From Bacteroidota bacterium (GTDB lineage: Bacteria > Bacteroidota > Bacteroidia > Flavobacteriales > Flavobacteriaceae), in assembly GCA_023390775.1 (NCBI GenBank), contig JAEWCF010000053.1:1-16739 (forward strand): DNA of 16,739 bases, given 5' to 3'. Every line of letters starts with the position of its first letter. Position 1 is the stretch's first letter. The notes under the pieces were generated by a model that ran no database searches, was not told where the DNA came from, and saw only the letters and a program-made list of their open reading frames with translations. Positions 1-8,370 of this stretch are shown here, piece by piece. The position numbers and the translations under genes are program-made.

Positions 1-1
1 G

Positions 2-673
2 GCATCGTGGGCAACGTATGATTCGGAACTTGACGATTGGACACGCACCTATCTGGGAGACAAGGTTCAAGACCCATCGGCACTGCAGGCGCTTCCGCTG
101 GCCAGCAAATACAACACTGCCATCACAAGAGCTTCCGAAGCACTGATCCGCACTGTAACCGAGCCTTCAATTTTCTTTTTAAGGGACAGCGTCGTCGGCA
201 ACTACCGTCACCTTAAAATCAGGATTCAACCTAACAGGCCGGTCAATAGGTATGATATCATCGCCAATCCTAAAGCCGCGATTCACAACCTCAGGGCAAA
301 CGGTGCGGCTCCCATCGGGCAGAAGGGATCGCTTTACCAAAGAAAAGGATCGCGTTTGCTGAGCTATTATGTAACTGATAACGAGCCGCTTGTCTTTGAA
401 TTTGCAATTCAAAAGGACCTGAATCCCGAACTCGAGATGCTGGAAAGTTCATTTGACCTGATGACGAATCCCTTGTTTGAGATGGCCAAAAGGAAGGATT
501 ATATGATGCCGAAGCCATTTGTCCTAACCGATGCCATCGTGATTCACAAACGGATCGCCCCACAGGCAGAAGTTGCGGTCCCGATCCCCGTAAGGCCCAA
601 TTTTGTACTCCCGACCCAAAGCCGCGACACAATTGGCCAGGAGGAAGATCTTGAACCGGCAGACAGTCTCTGA
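2..673 (+). CDS. C-terminal part of a probable M28-type exported peptidase (5' truncated by window)
   Basis: The reading frame is open from the first bases to a TGA at 671-673, giving the last 223 residues of a protein that begins outside the window. No catalytic motif lies in this part. It is soluble, with no membrane segment, and appears beta-rich, with hydrophobic stretches such as RLLSYYVTDNEPLVFEF and ESSFDLMTNPLFEMAKR followed by a Pro-rich tail. From memory these phrases resemble the C-terminal domain of long flavobacterial peptidase M28 proteins (membrane-anchored, vacuolar-protease-like), but I cannot confirm this without the N-terminal zinc-binding part. The TGA overlaps the next gene's ATG by one base, so the two genes are probably co-transcribed. 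That a real gene ends here is secure; the family name is tentative. Confidence 0.6.
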   Translation, partial: ASWATYDSELDDWTRTYLGDKVQDPSALQALPLASKYNTAITRASEALIRTVTEPSIFFLRDSVVGNYRHLKIRIQPNRPVNRYDIIANPKAAIHNLRANGAAPIGQKGSLYQRKGSRLLSYYVTDNEPLVFEFAIQKDLNPELEMLESSFDLMTNPLFEMAKRKDYMMPKPFVLTDAIVIHKRIAPQAEVAVPIPVRPNFVLPTQSRDTIGQEEDLEPADSL

Positions 674-1416
674 TGGAAAAAGTGGCCATTCTGGGATGCG
701 GGTGGTTGGGCAAGCAGCTCGCTCAATCGCTGATAGAGCGCGGAACACATGTAATAGGTAGCACTACTTCAGCCGAAAAGGTTTCCGGCTTGAAAGCATT
801 CGGGGTCGATGCGCGGATCATGAACTTTTTGGCGACCGACCAACAGCAGATCGCGGAATTCATCGGCGATTCAAAAACAGCCGTCATCCTGATTCCTCCA
901 AAAAGTCCCGAATACCCCGAAATGTTGGTAAGAATCCGCGAAAGTACCCGGGTTCCGATCATCTTTACTTCCTCGACATCGGTTTACGGACAAACATCGG
1001 GCACTGTAACCGAATCTTCGCCTGTTGCCGACACGGTGCTTGCGCGCGGCGAAAAGGCCCTGACCGACGCTACCATCCTCAGGCTCGCCGGCCTCGTCGG
1101 TCCGGGAAGGCATCCGGTCACAAGCCTGTCCGGACGTTCGGGAGTTGCCGGTCCCGAGGCGCCCATTAATCTGATCCATTCGGCGGATGTGGTCCGGGCG
1201 ATTATTGCATGCATGGACCGCTCCATACGGTCCCAAGTCATTAATGTGGTGGCACCCTACCACCCTTCCCGACGCGATTATTATGTTGCCCAGGCCATTT
1301 CGCGCGGCCTTCCGCCACCATCGTTTGCCGACGATAAAGCCGGCGGAAAGATTTTTCGCTCGGAAAAATTTGCGGATTTACTGGGATTTTCCCCCGATCC
1401 TCAATTGCTCCAATAA
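673..1416 (+). CDS. YeeZ-like NAD(P)-binding epimerase/dehydratase family protein
   Basis: This is a 247-aa cytosolic Rossmann-fold protein. The N-terminal nucleotide-binding loop GCGWLG (residues 8-13) follows the first beta strand, and an SSTSVYG motif (about residues 100-106) matches the extended-SDR position that supplies the active-site Ser and Tyr, but without the usual YxxxK lysine. GCGWLG plus SSTSVYG is the signature of the E. coli YeeZ group, short relatives of nucleotide-sugar epimerases whose substrate is not established. The start is the ATG in TGATG, overlapping the preceding stop by one base, which implies translational coupling. It ends just before a hairpin terminator shared with the convergent M13 gene. 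Dinucleotide binding is well supported; the reaction is unknown. Confidence 0.85.
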   Translation: MEKVAILGCGWLGKQLAQSLIERGTHVIGSTTSAEKVSGLKAFGVDARIMNFLATDQQQIAEFIGDSKTAVILIPPKSPEYPEMLVRIRESTRVPIIFTSSTSVYGQTSGTVTESSPVADTVLARGEKALTDATILRLAGLVGPGRHPVTSLSGRSGVAGPEAPINLIHSADVVRAIIACMDRSIRSQVINVVAPYHPSRRDYYVAQAISRGLPPPSFADDKAGGKIFRSEKFADLLGFSPDPQLLQ

Positions 1417-1417
1417 A

Positions 1418-1439
1418 AAACCCGGCCTAAACCGGGTTT
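1418..1439. terminator. Bidirectional rho-independent terminator between convergent genes
   Basis: AAACCCGG (1418-1425) and CCGGGTTT (1432-1439) form a perfect 8-bp stem around a 6-nt loop. The hairpin sits between the YeeZ-like stop (1416) and the stop of the minus-strand M13 peptidase (1445). Read on the minus strand, the stem is followed by a run of six T, so it is strongest for the M13 gene. On the plus strand the T tract is weaker (TTTATTG). Confidence 0.8.
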
Positions 1440-1444
1440 ATTGA

Positions 1445-3478
1445 TTACCAAATTTTAACGCGTTTGTTCTCGGGAAGGTAAAGTTTGTCACCGGGTTTGA
1501 TCGAGAAAGCCTGATAAAATGCCTCGACATTCTGCAAGGGAACGTACGCCCTGTAGTTTCCGGGCGAATGGGGATCGGTCTTGACCTGGTTCTTGATCGC
1601 CTCATCGCGCATTTTGGAACGCCAGATGGTTGCCCATGAAATGAAAAACCGTTGTTCCGGCGTGAATCCGTCGATGAGACCCGGGTTTCCGTTTTCTTTA
1701 AGATAAATCTGCAGCCCGTCATATGCCGAATTAACCCCGCCAAGATCGCCAATATTTTCTCCGAGTGTAAACTTTCCGTCCACAAAAATTCCCGGCAACG
1801 GCTCGAGTGCACTGTACTGGGCAGCGAGTTGCGCACCAAGGTCGGTAAATTGGCCCAGGTCGGTTTCGGACCACCAGTTTACCAGGTTGCCATCGGCGTT
1901 ATAGCGAGACCCCGAATCGTCGAAACCGTGCGAAATCTCATGTCCGATGACCGCTCCGATCCCGCCGTAATTCACGGCCTCATCGGCCTTGTAATCATAA
2001 AATGGCGGTTGAAGGATGGCCGCAGGGAATACGATTTCATTAAACGAGGCGCTGTAGTAGGCATTCACGGTTTGCGGCGACATGCTCCATTCCTCCTTAT
2101 CCACCGGTTTGTTCAGGTCGGCAAGGCCTTTTTCAAAACGCCACTTAGACATTTGCATCGAATTGCCAAAATAAGTGCCGCCCGCTTCGGGTGAGGTGAT
2201 GACCAGTTTCGAATAGTCCTTCCATTTGTCCGGATAGCCAATCTTGATGCGCGATTTGTGCAACTTGGCGATCGCATTCGCACGCGTCGCAGGTGTCATC
2301 CAGGGCAAGGCATTGATTCGGTTCTCGAAAGCCTTGAATACATTGCGGATCATCTTTTCGGCTTTGGCCTTTGCCTCTGCCGGGAATTTTTGCTCCACGT
2401 ACAACTTTCCGAGCGCTTCGCCTATGCCGCCGTTGATTACCTGCAAGGCGCGTTCGTCACGCGGGCGTTGCTTTACGGCGCCGGTCAGGGTCTTGCCATA
2501 AAATTCCCAATTGGCATCCTCGATTTGGGTCGAAAGCGATCCCGCGGCCCGGTTGAGCAGGGTCCAACGCATGTAGGCCTTCCAGTCCTCAACCTTGTTC
2601 TCCTTGAAGATCCTGTCCAGTTCGGCCATGTATTTTGGCTGAGAAACGATCAGGGTATCCACTTTGGGCAATCCCACTCCTGTTATGTACTTTTCCCAAT
2701 TGATCGACGGGGCCATTTGCTGGAGCGAAGCAATCGTCATCGGGTTGTAGGTCTTGCGGCGGTCCCGGCGCTCCACACGATCCAGCCGGGCTTGCGACAT
2801 CCGGGTCTCAAGTTGCAGGATTTTTTCGGCATGGGCTTTGGCGGCCTCGGGCTTATCCCCCAAGAAGGCCAGCATCCGCGCTACATGCGCCTTGTACTTT
2901 TCGCGCTTCTCCCTTGAGTCGGCATCGTCCGAAACATAGTAATCCCGGTCCGGCAAACCGAGGCTTCCTACGCCAATGTTGACCACGTACCGGTTGCTGT
3001 TTTTGGCATCCGGCCCCACACCGGCTCCGAAGAATCCGATTCCGCCTGTCGGCTCCATTTCGATGAGCAGGGCCTGAAGATCATTGATGTTCTTTACCGC
3101 GGCGATCTTGGCAAGATAGGGTTTGATCGGGTTTATGCCCGCCTTGTTGCGGCCGACGGTATCCATAATCGATTTATACAAACTAACCGCCTTTCCCTGG
3201 TCGGATTGCGGCCCGTACTTGGGATTTGATGCGGCCTGCTTGAGAATTGCGAGCGCGTCTTCATCGGTCTTTTGGCGAAGCTCGTCAAAGCTGCCCCAAC
3301 GCGTGCGGTCGGCGGGAATCTCGGTCTTATCATACCAGTTTCCGTTCACGTACCTGAAAAAATCGTCTCCCGGCCTGACCGACTTGTCCATATAGGAGAT
3401 GTTGATCCCGCGGGAAGGTGCCTGCGCAATTGAAGCCGAGGCGACAAGCAAAAGCGCCCATCTTGAAAAGTATTTCAT
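1445..3478 (-). CDS. M13 family zinc metallopeptidase (neprilysin/PepO-like), exported
   Basis: This is a 677-aa exported zinc endopeptidase of the neprilysin family, which cleaves oligopeptides. A signal peptide (MKYFSRWALLLVASASIAQA) starts the protein. Substrate-binding NAYY is at 472-475 (NAFY/NAYY in the family), the zinc site HEISH at 513-517, and the third zinc ligand lies in ENIGDLGG, with E574 and D578 forming the ExxxD motif. The C-terminus (residues ...KRVKIW) ends in Trp, as is common in M13 enzymes. Length and motif spacing are normal, and the protein has no N-terminal membrane anchor as in mammalian neprilysin. It is transcribed from a -7-like element 20 bases upstream and ends at the shared terminator. 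It likely acts in the periplasm or outside the cell on peptides. Confidence 0.97.
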   Translation of the reverse strand: MKYFSRWALLLVASASIAQAPSRGINISYMDKSVRPGDDFFRYVNGNWYDKTEIPADRTRWGSFDELRQKTDEDALAILKQAASNPKYGPQSDQGKAVSLYKSIMDTVGRNKAGINPIKPYLAKIAAVKNINDLQALLIEMEPTGGIGFFGAGVGPDAKNSNRYVVNIGVGSLGLPDRDYYVSDDADSREKREKYKAHVARMLAFLGDKPEAAKAHAEKILQLETRMSQARLDRVERRDRRKTYNPMTIASLQQMAPSINWEKYITGVGLPKVDTLIVSQPKYMAELDRIFKENKVEDWKAYMRWTLLNRAAGSLSTQIEDANWEFYGKTLTGAVKQRPRDERALQVINGGIGEALGKLYVEQKFPAEAKAKAEKMIRNVFKAFENRINALPWMTPATRANAIAKLHKSRIKIGYPDKWKDYSKLVITSPEAGGTYFGNSMQMSKWRFEKGLADLNKPVDKEEWSMSPQTVNAYYSASFNEIVFPAAILQPPFYDYKADEAVNYGGIGAVIGHEISHGFDDSGSRYNADGNLVNWWSETDLGQFTDLGAQLAAQYSALEPLPGIFVDGKFTLGENIGDLGGVNSAYDGLQIYLKENGNPGLIDGFTPEQRFFISWATIWRSKMRDEAIKNQVKTDPHSPGNYRAYVPLQNVEAFYQAFSIKPGDKLYLPENKRVKIW

Positions 3479-3497
3479 ATTAATAGGGGTTGTGTGG

Positions 3498-3505
3498 CAA
3501 ATCTA
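3498..3505 (-). promoter_or_regulatory. Candidate -7 promoter element for the M13 peptidase
   Basis: On the minus strand this reads TAGATTTG, an exact match to the Bacteroidota -7 consensus TAnnTTTG, 19 bases before the ATG at 3478. I see no convincing TTG at the -33 distance, so the call rests on the -7 box and its position. Confidence 0.5.
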
Positions 3506-3570
3506 TTGAATCTAAATGTTAATTCCTGATCGGGCACGGCAAATGCATCGGGCAATCCGCAGGGGTTTCG

Positions 3571-3578
3571 TAATTTTG
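3571..3578 (+). promoter_or_regulatory. Candidate -7 promoter element for the SCO1 gene
   Basis: TAATTTTG matches TAnnTTTG exactly. It ends only 5 bases before the GTG start at 3584, so the transcript would begin at or very near the start codon (leaderless). No clear -33 TTG is present at the usual 17-23-base spacing. Confidence 0.5.
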
Positions 3579-3583
3579 CGGCG

Positions 3584-4246
3584 GTGAAATTCATTCTACG
3601 CTACCGCATATTCATTGGTGTCATGCTGATTTTTTCGGCAGTGACGCTGTATCTTTTCTATTCGGCGCTGAACAGGCGGTCGCTTCCGGTGTACAATCCG
3701 TCGATGGTCAATCCCGAACTGGTCGATTCCACCGTGCAGCACGTGGGTCGCTACCATACGGTCGGCGATTTTTCATTTGTCAACCAGAACGGCCGTCGCG
3801 TTACACAGGACGATTACAAAAACACGATTTACGTGGCCGACTTCTTCTTTACCACTTGCGGATCGATCTGCCCGAAGATGACCGCCCTGATGAAACAGCT
3901 GCAGGACAAGACCGTGGGAATGGACGATGTGAAACTATTGTCGCATACCGTAATGCCGGAGGTCGACGATGTCCCGACGCTGAAAAAGTACGCCGATTCG
4001 GTGGGGGTTGACGATTCCCGATGGAACCTGGTCACCGGCGATAAGAAACAGATCTACGCACTCGCCCGGAAATCCTACCTGGCGGTCAAACAGGGCAAGC
4101 CGGAGGAACTCTACGACATGGTCCACACCGAAAATTTTATCCTCGTCGATAAGAAAAAACGCGTCCGGGGATTCTACGACGGCACCGATCCCGCCGAAAT
4201 CGACCGGCTTTTGGAGGACATCGAACTTTTGCGACAGGACGATTAA
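3584..4246 (+). CDS. SCO1/SenC family copper chaperone
   Basis: This is a 220-aa membrane-anchored thioredoxin-fold protein that binds copper and helps build the CuA centre of cytochrome oxidase, acting on the outer face of the inner membrane. Residues 8-28 form a single N-terminal membrane segment. The copper-binding CxxxC motif is in FFTTCGSICPK (C92, C96), and the distal histidine ligand is H181 in VHTENFILVD, followed by the typical RGFYDGT stretch. Start is GTG; no better start exists before the membrane anchor. It lies 71 bases upstream of feoA on the same strand. Copper chaperone identity is well supported by all three ligands; its client oxidase is not in the window. Confidence 0.93.
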   Translation: MKFILRYRIFIGVMLIFSAVTLYLFYSALNRRSLPVYNPSMVNPELVDSTVQHVGRYHTVGDFSFVNQNGRRVTQDDYKNTIYVADFFFTTCGSICPKMTALMKQLQDKTVGMDDVKLLSHTVMPEVDDVPTLKKYADSVGVDDSRWNLVTGDKKQIYALARKSYLAVKQGKPEELYDMVHTENFILVDKKKRVRGFYDGTDPAEIDRLLEDIELLRQDD

Positions 4247-4261
4247 TCGGTCCCCGCTTGA

Positions 4262-4292
4262 TTGTTTCTTAACAATTAAAGCTCTAATTTTG
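4262..4292 (+). promoter_or_regulatory. Candidate promoter of the feoAB operon
   Basis: TTG at 4262-4264 and TAATTTTG at 4285-4292 are separated by 20 bases, fitting the Bacteroidota -33/-7 arrangement (TTG, 17-23 bases, TAnnTTTG). A weak inverted repeat TTTA-N7-TAAA (4297-4311) lies just after the predicted transcription start. It partly resembles the candidate DtxR-family site at 8361 but has a different spacing, so regulation through it is speculative. Confidence 0.6.
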
Positions 4293-4317
4293 TGCCTTTA
4301 TTCAATCTAAATAAACT

Positions 4318-4548
4318 TTGCAGACTACAATCGACGCGCTGAAGATCGGACAACGGGGAACCATCCTCGAATTCGATATTGATACCGTCCCGCTCAAACT
4401 GCTGGAAATGGGTTGCCTGCCGGGAAATGAGGTGCGCGTGCTGCAAATCGCCCCCCTTGGAGACCCGCTTTACCTGGATGTCAATGGTTCGCATCTTGCC
4501 ATCAGGATCGAGACCGCGCGAAATATCCAGGTTGAAACCGAATCATGA
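4318..4548 (+). CDS. feoA: Ferrous iron transport protein A
   Basis: This is a 76-aa SH3-like FeoA protein, the small cytosolic partner of the FeoB ferrous-iron importer. Typical features are the opening T-I-x-x-L-K-I-G-Q-R-G, the LLEMGCLPGNEVRVLQIAPLGDP core and the closing IRIETARNIQVE strand. The start codon is TTG: an in-frame TAA at 4312-4314 closes the frame immediately upstream and no ATG or GTG occurs before the conserved core. The stop overlaps the feoB start in an ATGA, so translation of the two is coupled. Identity rests on both the fold signature and the neighbour. Confidence 0.93.
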   Translation: MQTTIDALKIGQRGTILEFDIDTVPLKLLEMGCLPGNEVRVLQIAPLGDPLYLDVNGSHLAIRIETARNIQVETES

Positions 4549-6638
4549 GCAACGAAAATATCAATGTCGCCCTGATCGGGAACCCCAATACCGGAAAAAC
4601 GTCGGTCTTTAACCAATTGACCGGCCTTAACCAACAGGTGGGAAATTATCCGGGCATCACGGTCGAGAAGAAAATTGGATTTTGCCGGCTGCCCAATAAC
4701 GTCCGGGCCAACATACTCGATCTTCCCGGCACCTATAGCCTGAATGCGAGTTCGATTGATGAAAACGTCGTCATTGAATTGCTGCTTAACAAAAACGACA
4801 AGCTTTATCCCGATGTCGCCCTGGTGGTGAGCGATGTTGAAAACCTAAAGCGGAACCTTTTGTTGTTTACCCAGATCAAGGACCTGGAAATTCCCGTGAT
4901 ACTGGTCATCAATATGGCCGACCGGATGAAACACAAGGGGATCACGCTGGACATCCCCTATCTTGAGCAGCGCCTGAATACCAAGATCGCGTTGATTTCG
5001 ACCCGTCAGAAAACGGGTATCGACGAATTGAAAAACCTCATCGTCCAGTATAAAACGCTTTCCACCGAACCCTGCCTCAACGCCTCATCCATAGATCCGG
5101 ATTACTTTAACAGCCTTCGGAAAGCCTTTCCAAACCAGCTCCTGTATAAGCTTTGGCTGGTCATCACCCAGGATGTCAACTTCCTCAACCTCGAGCGAAA
5201 CGAAATCCGCGGTTCGTTTACCAAGTCGCACTCCGATTTGAAACGGCTCCAGCAAAAGGAGACCATCAAGCGGTATCAATTCATAAATGATGTGCTCAAG
5301 GTCGGGCAGACGATCGATATGTCTTCGGCACGCGATTTCAGGTCAAAATTAGACCGCGTCCTGACGCACAGGGTCTGGGGATATGTGGTGTTTTTCGCGA
5401 TCCTTTTCGGAATATTTCAATCCATATTCGACTGGTCCTCGGTTCCGATGGATTTCATCGACTCCCAATTCGCAAGGCTGTCCGCATGGGTGAACGAGAT
5501 CATGCCGCCCGGAATGCTCACCAGCCTCATCGCCGAAGGAATCATCCCGGGAATTGGAGGCATTTTGATCTTCATTCCGCAGATCGCCTTTCTGTTTTTA
5601 TTCATTTCGGTGCTGGAAGAAAGCGGATACATGAGCCGCGTCGTGTTCCTGATGGACCGCATCATGCGCCGGTTCGGGCTTAGCGGCAAAAGCGTCGTTC
5701 CGCTCATCTCGGGTACGGCCTGTGCCATTCCGGCCATCATGGCCACTCGAAACATCGAGAATTGGAAGGAGCGGCTCATCACGATCCTCGTAACGCCGTT
5801 CACGACCTGTTCGGCCAGGCTGCCGGTCTACGCGATCATCATTGCGCTGATCATTCCGGACAGGCGCATTTTCGGGATCTTCAACCTTCAGGGGCTGACC
5901 TTGATGCTGCTTTACATGCTGGGCTTCGCGATGGCGATCCTCTCGGCGTGGCTGCTCAACCGGGTGCTGAAGATAAAGTCCAAAACCTTCTTTATTGTCG
6001 AAATGCCCAACTACAAGTTGCCGCTGATCAAGAACGTCGGGTTAAACGTGCTCGAAAAGACCAAGGCATTCGTTTTTGGGGCTGGAAAGATAATTTTGGC
6101 AATATCCATCGTGCTCTGGTTCATGGCCTCGTACGGGCCGGGTGAGGATTTTGACCGTGCCGAAGAGATCATTGCCGCGAAGTCAAAGGGCCAGTCCGCA
6201 GAGGAAATCGAAAACAGGGTCGCTTCGCACAAACTCGAGAATTCGTATATCGGGATCATGGGCAAGGCCATCGAACCCGTAATCGCGCCGCTTGGTTATG
6301 ATTGGAAGATCGGGATCGCGGTCCTGAGTTCGTTTGCCGCCCGCGAGGTTTTCGTGGGTACTTTGGCCACGATATACAGTGTAGGCAACAGCGACAACGA
6401 GGAAACCATCAAGGAGAAGATGATCGAGGAGCGGCGCGATGACACCGGACTCGCGGTTTTCAATTTCGCCACCGGGATTTCCCTGTTGTTATTTTATGCC
6501 TTTGCGATGCAATGCGCGAGCACCCTTGCCGTTACAAAGAAAGAGACCAATGGCTGGAAATGGCCACTGGTGCAGCTAGTCTTCATGAGCGGGTTTGCCT
6601 ACCTGACGGCACTCGCCGCCTATCAATTCCTGAAATAA
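4545..6638 (+). CDS. feoB: Ferrous iron transport protein B (GTPase-coupled Fe2+ importer)
   Basis: FeoB, 697 aa, imports Fe2+ across the inner membrane. The N-terminal G domain shows G1 GNPNTGKTS (12-20), the switch Thr in GITVEKK, G3 DLPG (59-62) and G4 NMAD (123-126). It is followed by a helical GDI-type region and, from about residue 275, the polytopic membrane part. The two Gate segments are visible: the first contains conserved C393 (CAIPAIMATR) and TCSARLPVY (C422), the second SFAAREVFVGT (about 596-606). A further Cys, C657, lies in the last helices. Length is normal for a Bacteroidota FeoB. It overlaps feoA by 4 bases and the next small gene by 1 base, forming a tight operon. Confidence 0.98.
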   Translation: MSNENINVALIGNPNTGKTSVFNQLTGLNQQVGNYPGITVEKKIGFCRLPNNVRANILDLPGTYSLNASSIDENVVIELLLNKNDKLYPDVALVVSDVENLKRNLLLFTQIKDLEIPVILVINMADRMKHKGITLDIPYLEQRLNTKIALISTRQKTGIDELKNLIVQYKTLSTEPCLNASSIDPDYFNSLRKAFPNQLLYKLWLVITQDVNFLNLERNEIRGSFTKSHSDLKRLQQKETIKRYQFINDVLKVGQTIDMSSARDFRSKLDRVLTHRVWGYVVFFAILFGIFQSIFDWSSVPMDFIDSQFARLSAWVNEIMPPGMLTSLIAEGIIPGIGGILIFIPQIAFLFLFISVLEESGYMSRVVFLMDRIMRRFGLSGKSVVPLISGTACAIPAIMATRNIENWKERLITILVTPFTTCSARLPVYAIIIALIIPDRRIFGIFNLQGLTLMLLYMLGFAMAILSAWLLNRVLKIKSKTFFIVEMPNYKLPLIKNVGLNVLEKTKAFVFGAGKIILAISIVLWFMASYGPGEDFDRAEEIIAAKSKGQSAEEIENRVASHKLENSYIGIMGKAIEPVIAPLGYDWKIGIAVLSSFAAREVFVGTLATIYSVGNSDNEETIKEKMIEERRDDTGLAVFNFATGISLLLFYAFAMQCASTLAVTKKETNGWKWPLVQLVFMSGFAYLTALAAYQFLK

Positions 6639-6754
6639 TGCAGACCGTCATCGCCCTAACGATTCTTGCCGTTGCCGTTGCCTACCTGGTCAACCGGTTC
6701 TTCATTCCCCGAAAGAAAAAGAAAAACTGCGGCGGAACCGATTGCGGCTGTTAA
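6638..6754 (+). CDS. FeoB-associated Cys-rich membrane mini-protein
   Basis: This is a 38-aa protein that starts at the ATG overlapping the feoB stop (TAATG). It has one N-terminal membrane helix (TVIALTILAVAVAYLVNRFF), a basic hinge (RKKKKN) and a tail with three cysteines, CGGTDCGC. This architecture and position match the FeoB-associated Cys-rich membrane protein family, which is thought to assist FeoB-mediated iron uptake, possibly by handling metal at the cytosolic mouth. Its exact role is unproven. The stop codon region overlaps that of the convergent ZIP gene by 4 bases (TTAA palindrome), leaving no room for a separate terminator. Confidence 0.88.
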   Translation: MQTVIALTILAVAVAYLVNRFFIPRKKKKNCGGTDCGC

Positions 6755-7569
6755 CCAAGCGCCACGTCAAGGGTCATCATGACGATGAAACCGCCAATGA
6801 ATCCCATGGTCGCGATATCGGTATTCTTGTCAAGTTGGGTCTCCGGGATCACTTCTTCCACCACCACAAAGATCATCGCGCCGGCCGCGAAGGCCAGGGC
6901 ATAAGGCAGGATCGGGGTGAAAAAACTAACCGCCAATGCGCCCACGACACCCGCTATGGGCTCCACCAGTGCCGATGACTGCCCATACATGAAACTCTTT
7001 GTACGGCTCAGGCCCATGCGGCGCATCGGCATTGAAACGGCGATCCCTTCGGGGAAATTTTGGATGCCAATCCCGATGGCAAGGGTTACCGCCCCCGCAA
7101 TGGTAGCCTCCGGAATACCCGCCGCCACACCGCCAAAGAGCACGCCCACGGCAAGGCCTTCGGGAATGTTGTGTAGCGTAATGGCCAAGACGAGAAGGGT
7201 CGTGCGTTGCCATGGAGATTTGACGCCCTCGGTTTCCTTGAAATTGATGTGCATGTGCGGCAACAGTTTGTCAAGCCCAAAAAGGAACATGGCGCCCAAC
7301 AGAAATCCGACGGCCGCCGGAATCACTTTTACAAAACCTTCTCCCTCGCTCATATCGATGGCCGGTGAAAGCAGGCTCCAGTAACTGGCGGCTACCATGA
7401 CACCGCCAGTAAATCCCAGCATTCCGTCGAGGACCGTACGGTTCATATCCCTGAAAAAGAACACGACCGAAGCGCCCAGTGCGGTCAGAAACCAGGTAAA
7501 CAGGGTGGCATACAGGGCTGCCGTGATGGGATTGATGCTTTCCAGATAGGTAATTATTTCCTGATACAT
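6751..7569 (-). CDS. ZIP family divalent metal transporter (GufA-like)
   Basis: This 272-aa polytopic inner-membrane transporter belongs to the ZIP family (Zn2+, Fe2+ or Mn2+ import). The hallmark transmembrane metal-site motifs are HNIPEG (133-138) and the paired NFPEG (171-175), with E203 in SSALVEP and acidic E238/E239 in VVEEVIPE in later helices. A short His-containing loop (HMHINF, 105-110) precedes the H133 helix, as often in ZIPs. The arrangement is closest to the prokaryotic GufA-type group. Start ATG at 7569 lies one base after the stop of the DtxR-family gene, so regulator and transporter form one operon. Substrate metal cannot be read from sequence; Mn, Fe or Zn are all possible. 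Confidence 0.93.
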   Translation of the reverse strand: MYQEIITYLESINPITAALYATLFTWFLTALGASVVFFFRDMNRTVLDGMLGFTGGVMVAASYWSLLSPAIDMSEGEGFVKVIPAAVGFLLGAMFLFGLDKLLPHMHINFKETEGVKSPWQRTTLLVLAITLHNIPEGLAVGVLFGGVAAGIPEATIAGAVTLAIGIGIQNFPEGIAVSMPMRRMGLSRTKSFMYGQSSALVEPIAGVVGALAVSFFTPILPYALAFAAGAMIFVVVEEVIPETQLDKNTDIATMGFIGGFIVMMTLDVALG

Positions 7570-7570
7570 A

Positions 7571-8224
7571 TCAAATGGTTTTTACGTAAATGTTTTCGGC
7601 GATTTTGTTTGAGATCGAAAGTGGCTTTCCTCCCGCGACGATAACCAGCGAACCGTCAAAATGCTCCCGGGTTTCCACCATGATGGAAGTCCCGAGGGCA
7701 ATGCGGCGGCTGTCCAGGTATTGAAGGAATGCCGACGACGAATCGCGGACACCCACACAAACCGCATCAACCGCGGGCGGGAGTTCCGATAACAGCATCT
7801 TGGCCGTGCGCACGATGTTTCCCTGGGCATCCGGAATGGGGTCGCCATGCGGATCGATTTGCGGGTGGCCGAGGAAGCCATCCAGCTTCTCGATCAATTT
7901 CTCCGACTGGATATGCTCGAGCTGCTCGGCGATCTCGTGGACCTCGTCCCAGGCAAAATCCAGTTTGTTCACCAGGAAAACTTCCCAAAGCCGATGCTTG
8001 CGCACGATCATTTTTGCCGCGTGCAAACCGCTTTCCGTGAGGGTGACGCCCTGGTATTTTTTGTAGTCGATAAGGCCCTTTTCCGCAAGTTTGCGCAACA
8101 TGTCGGTGACCGACGAGGCCTTGGTCTCCATGCGTTCGGCGATGGCATTCGTAGTGGTAGCCGATGCTGAAATGCCGGAAAGGTGGTATATTGTCTTGAT
8201 GTAATTTTCCTCTGAAAGTGTCAT
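7571..8224 (-). CDS. DtxR/MntR family metal-dependent transcriptional repressor
   Basis: This 217-aa cytosolic regulator is expected to repress metal-uptake genes when loaded with Fe2+ or Mn2+. Residues 1-65 form the winged HTH (recognition region SSVTDMLRKLAEKGLIDY, then the YQGVTLTESG wing). Residues 70-140 form the dimerisation/metal domain with HRLWE (77-81) and VHEIAEQLEH (95-104), which supply the usual His/Glu ligands. The C-terminal 75 residues look like the FeoA/SH3-like domain. I chose ATG 8224 (MTLSEENYIKTI) as typical of the family; ATG 8230 adds only two residues, while a longer frame to 8326 encodes an unlikely N-terminus. It is co-transcribed with the ZIP gene. Metal specificity is not decided here. 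Confidence 0.93.
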   Translation of the reverse strand: MTLSEENYIKTIYHLSGISASATTTNAIAERMETKASSVTDMLRKLAEKGLIDYKKYQGVTLTESGLHAAKMIVRKHRLWEVFLVNKLDFAWDEVHEIAEQLEHIQSEKLIEKLDGFLGHPQIDPHGDPIPDAQGNIVRTAKMLLSELPPAVDAVCVGVRDSSSAFLQYLDSRRIALGTSIMVETREHFDGSLVIVAGGKPLSISNKIAENIYVKTI

Positions 8225-8323
8225 GTTCATTATTTGGCTAGCCCCGATTGAGGCATTTGTCGGAGCTCTTGCGCCGAAGGCCAAAGCGACTGCCGAAAGC
8301 GGGAAAAAGCTCCAAAACCAGAT

Positions 8324-8352
8324 CAAAAATAAGACAAGTTTTTGACAAACAA
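8324..8352 (-). promoter_or_regulatory. Candidate promoter of the dtxR-zip operon
   Basis: On the minus strand TTG (8350-8352) and TATTTTTG (8324-8331) are separated by 18 bases, fitting the Bacteroidota promoter pattern. The leader before ATG 8224 would be about 95 bases. The region is A/T rich, so chance matches are possible. Confidence 0.4.
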
Positions 8353-8370
8353 AATATATTTTTAGATTTG
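8342..8370 (+). promoter_or_regulatory. Candidate promoter of the exported transporter gene
   Basis: TTG (8342-8344) and TAGATTTG (8363-8370) are 18 bases apart, an exact -7 consensus with good spacing. The predicted start lies about 11 bases before the ATG at 8386. The -7 box is embedded in the inverted repeat at 8361-8376. Confidence 0.65.

Noticed and set aside
8225..8326. N-terminal extension of the DtxR-family regulator to ATG 8326
   Set aside because: The extra residues (MIWFWSFFPLSAVALAFGAR and onward) are unlike the family, whose start MTLSEENY is at 8224.
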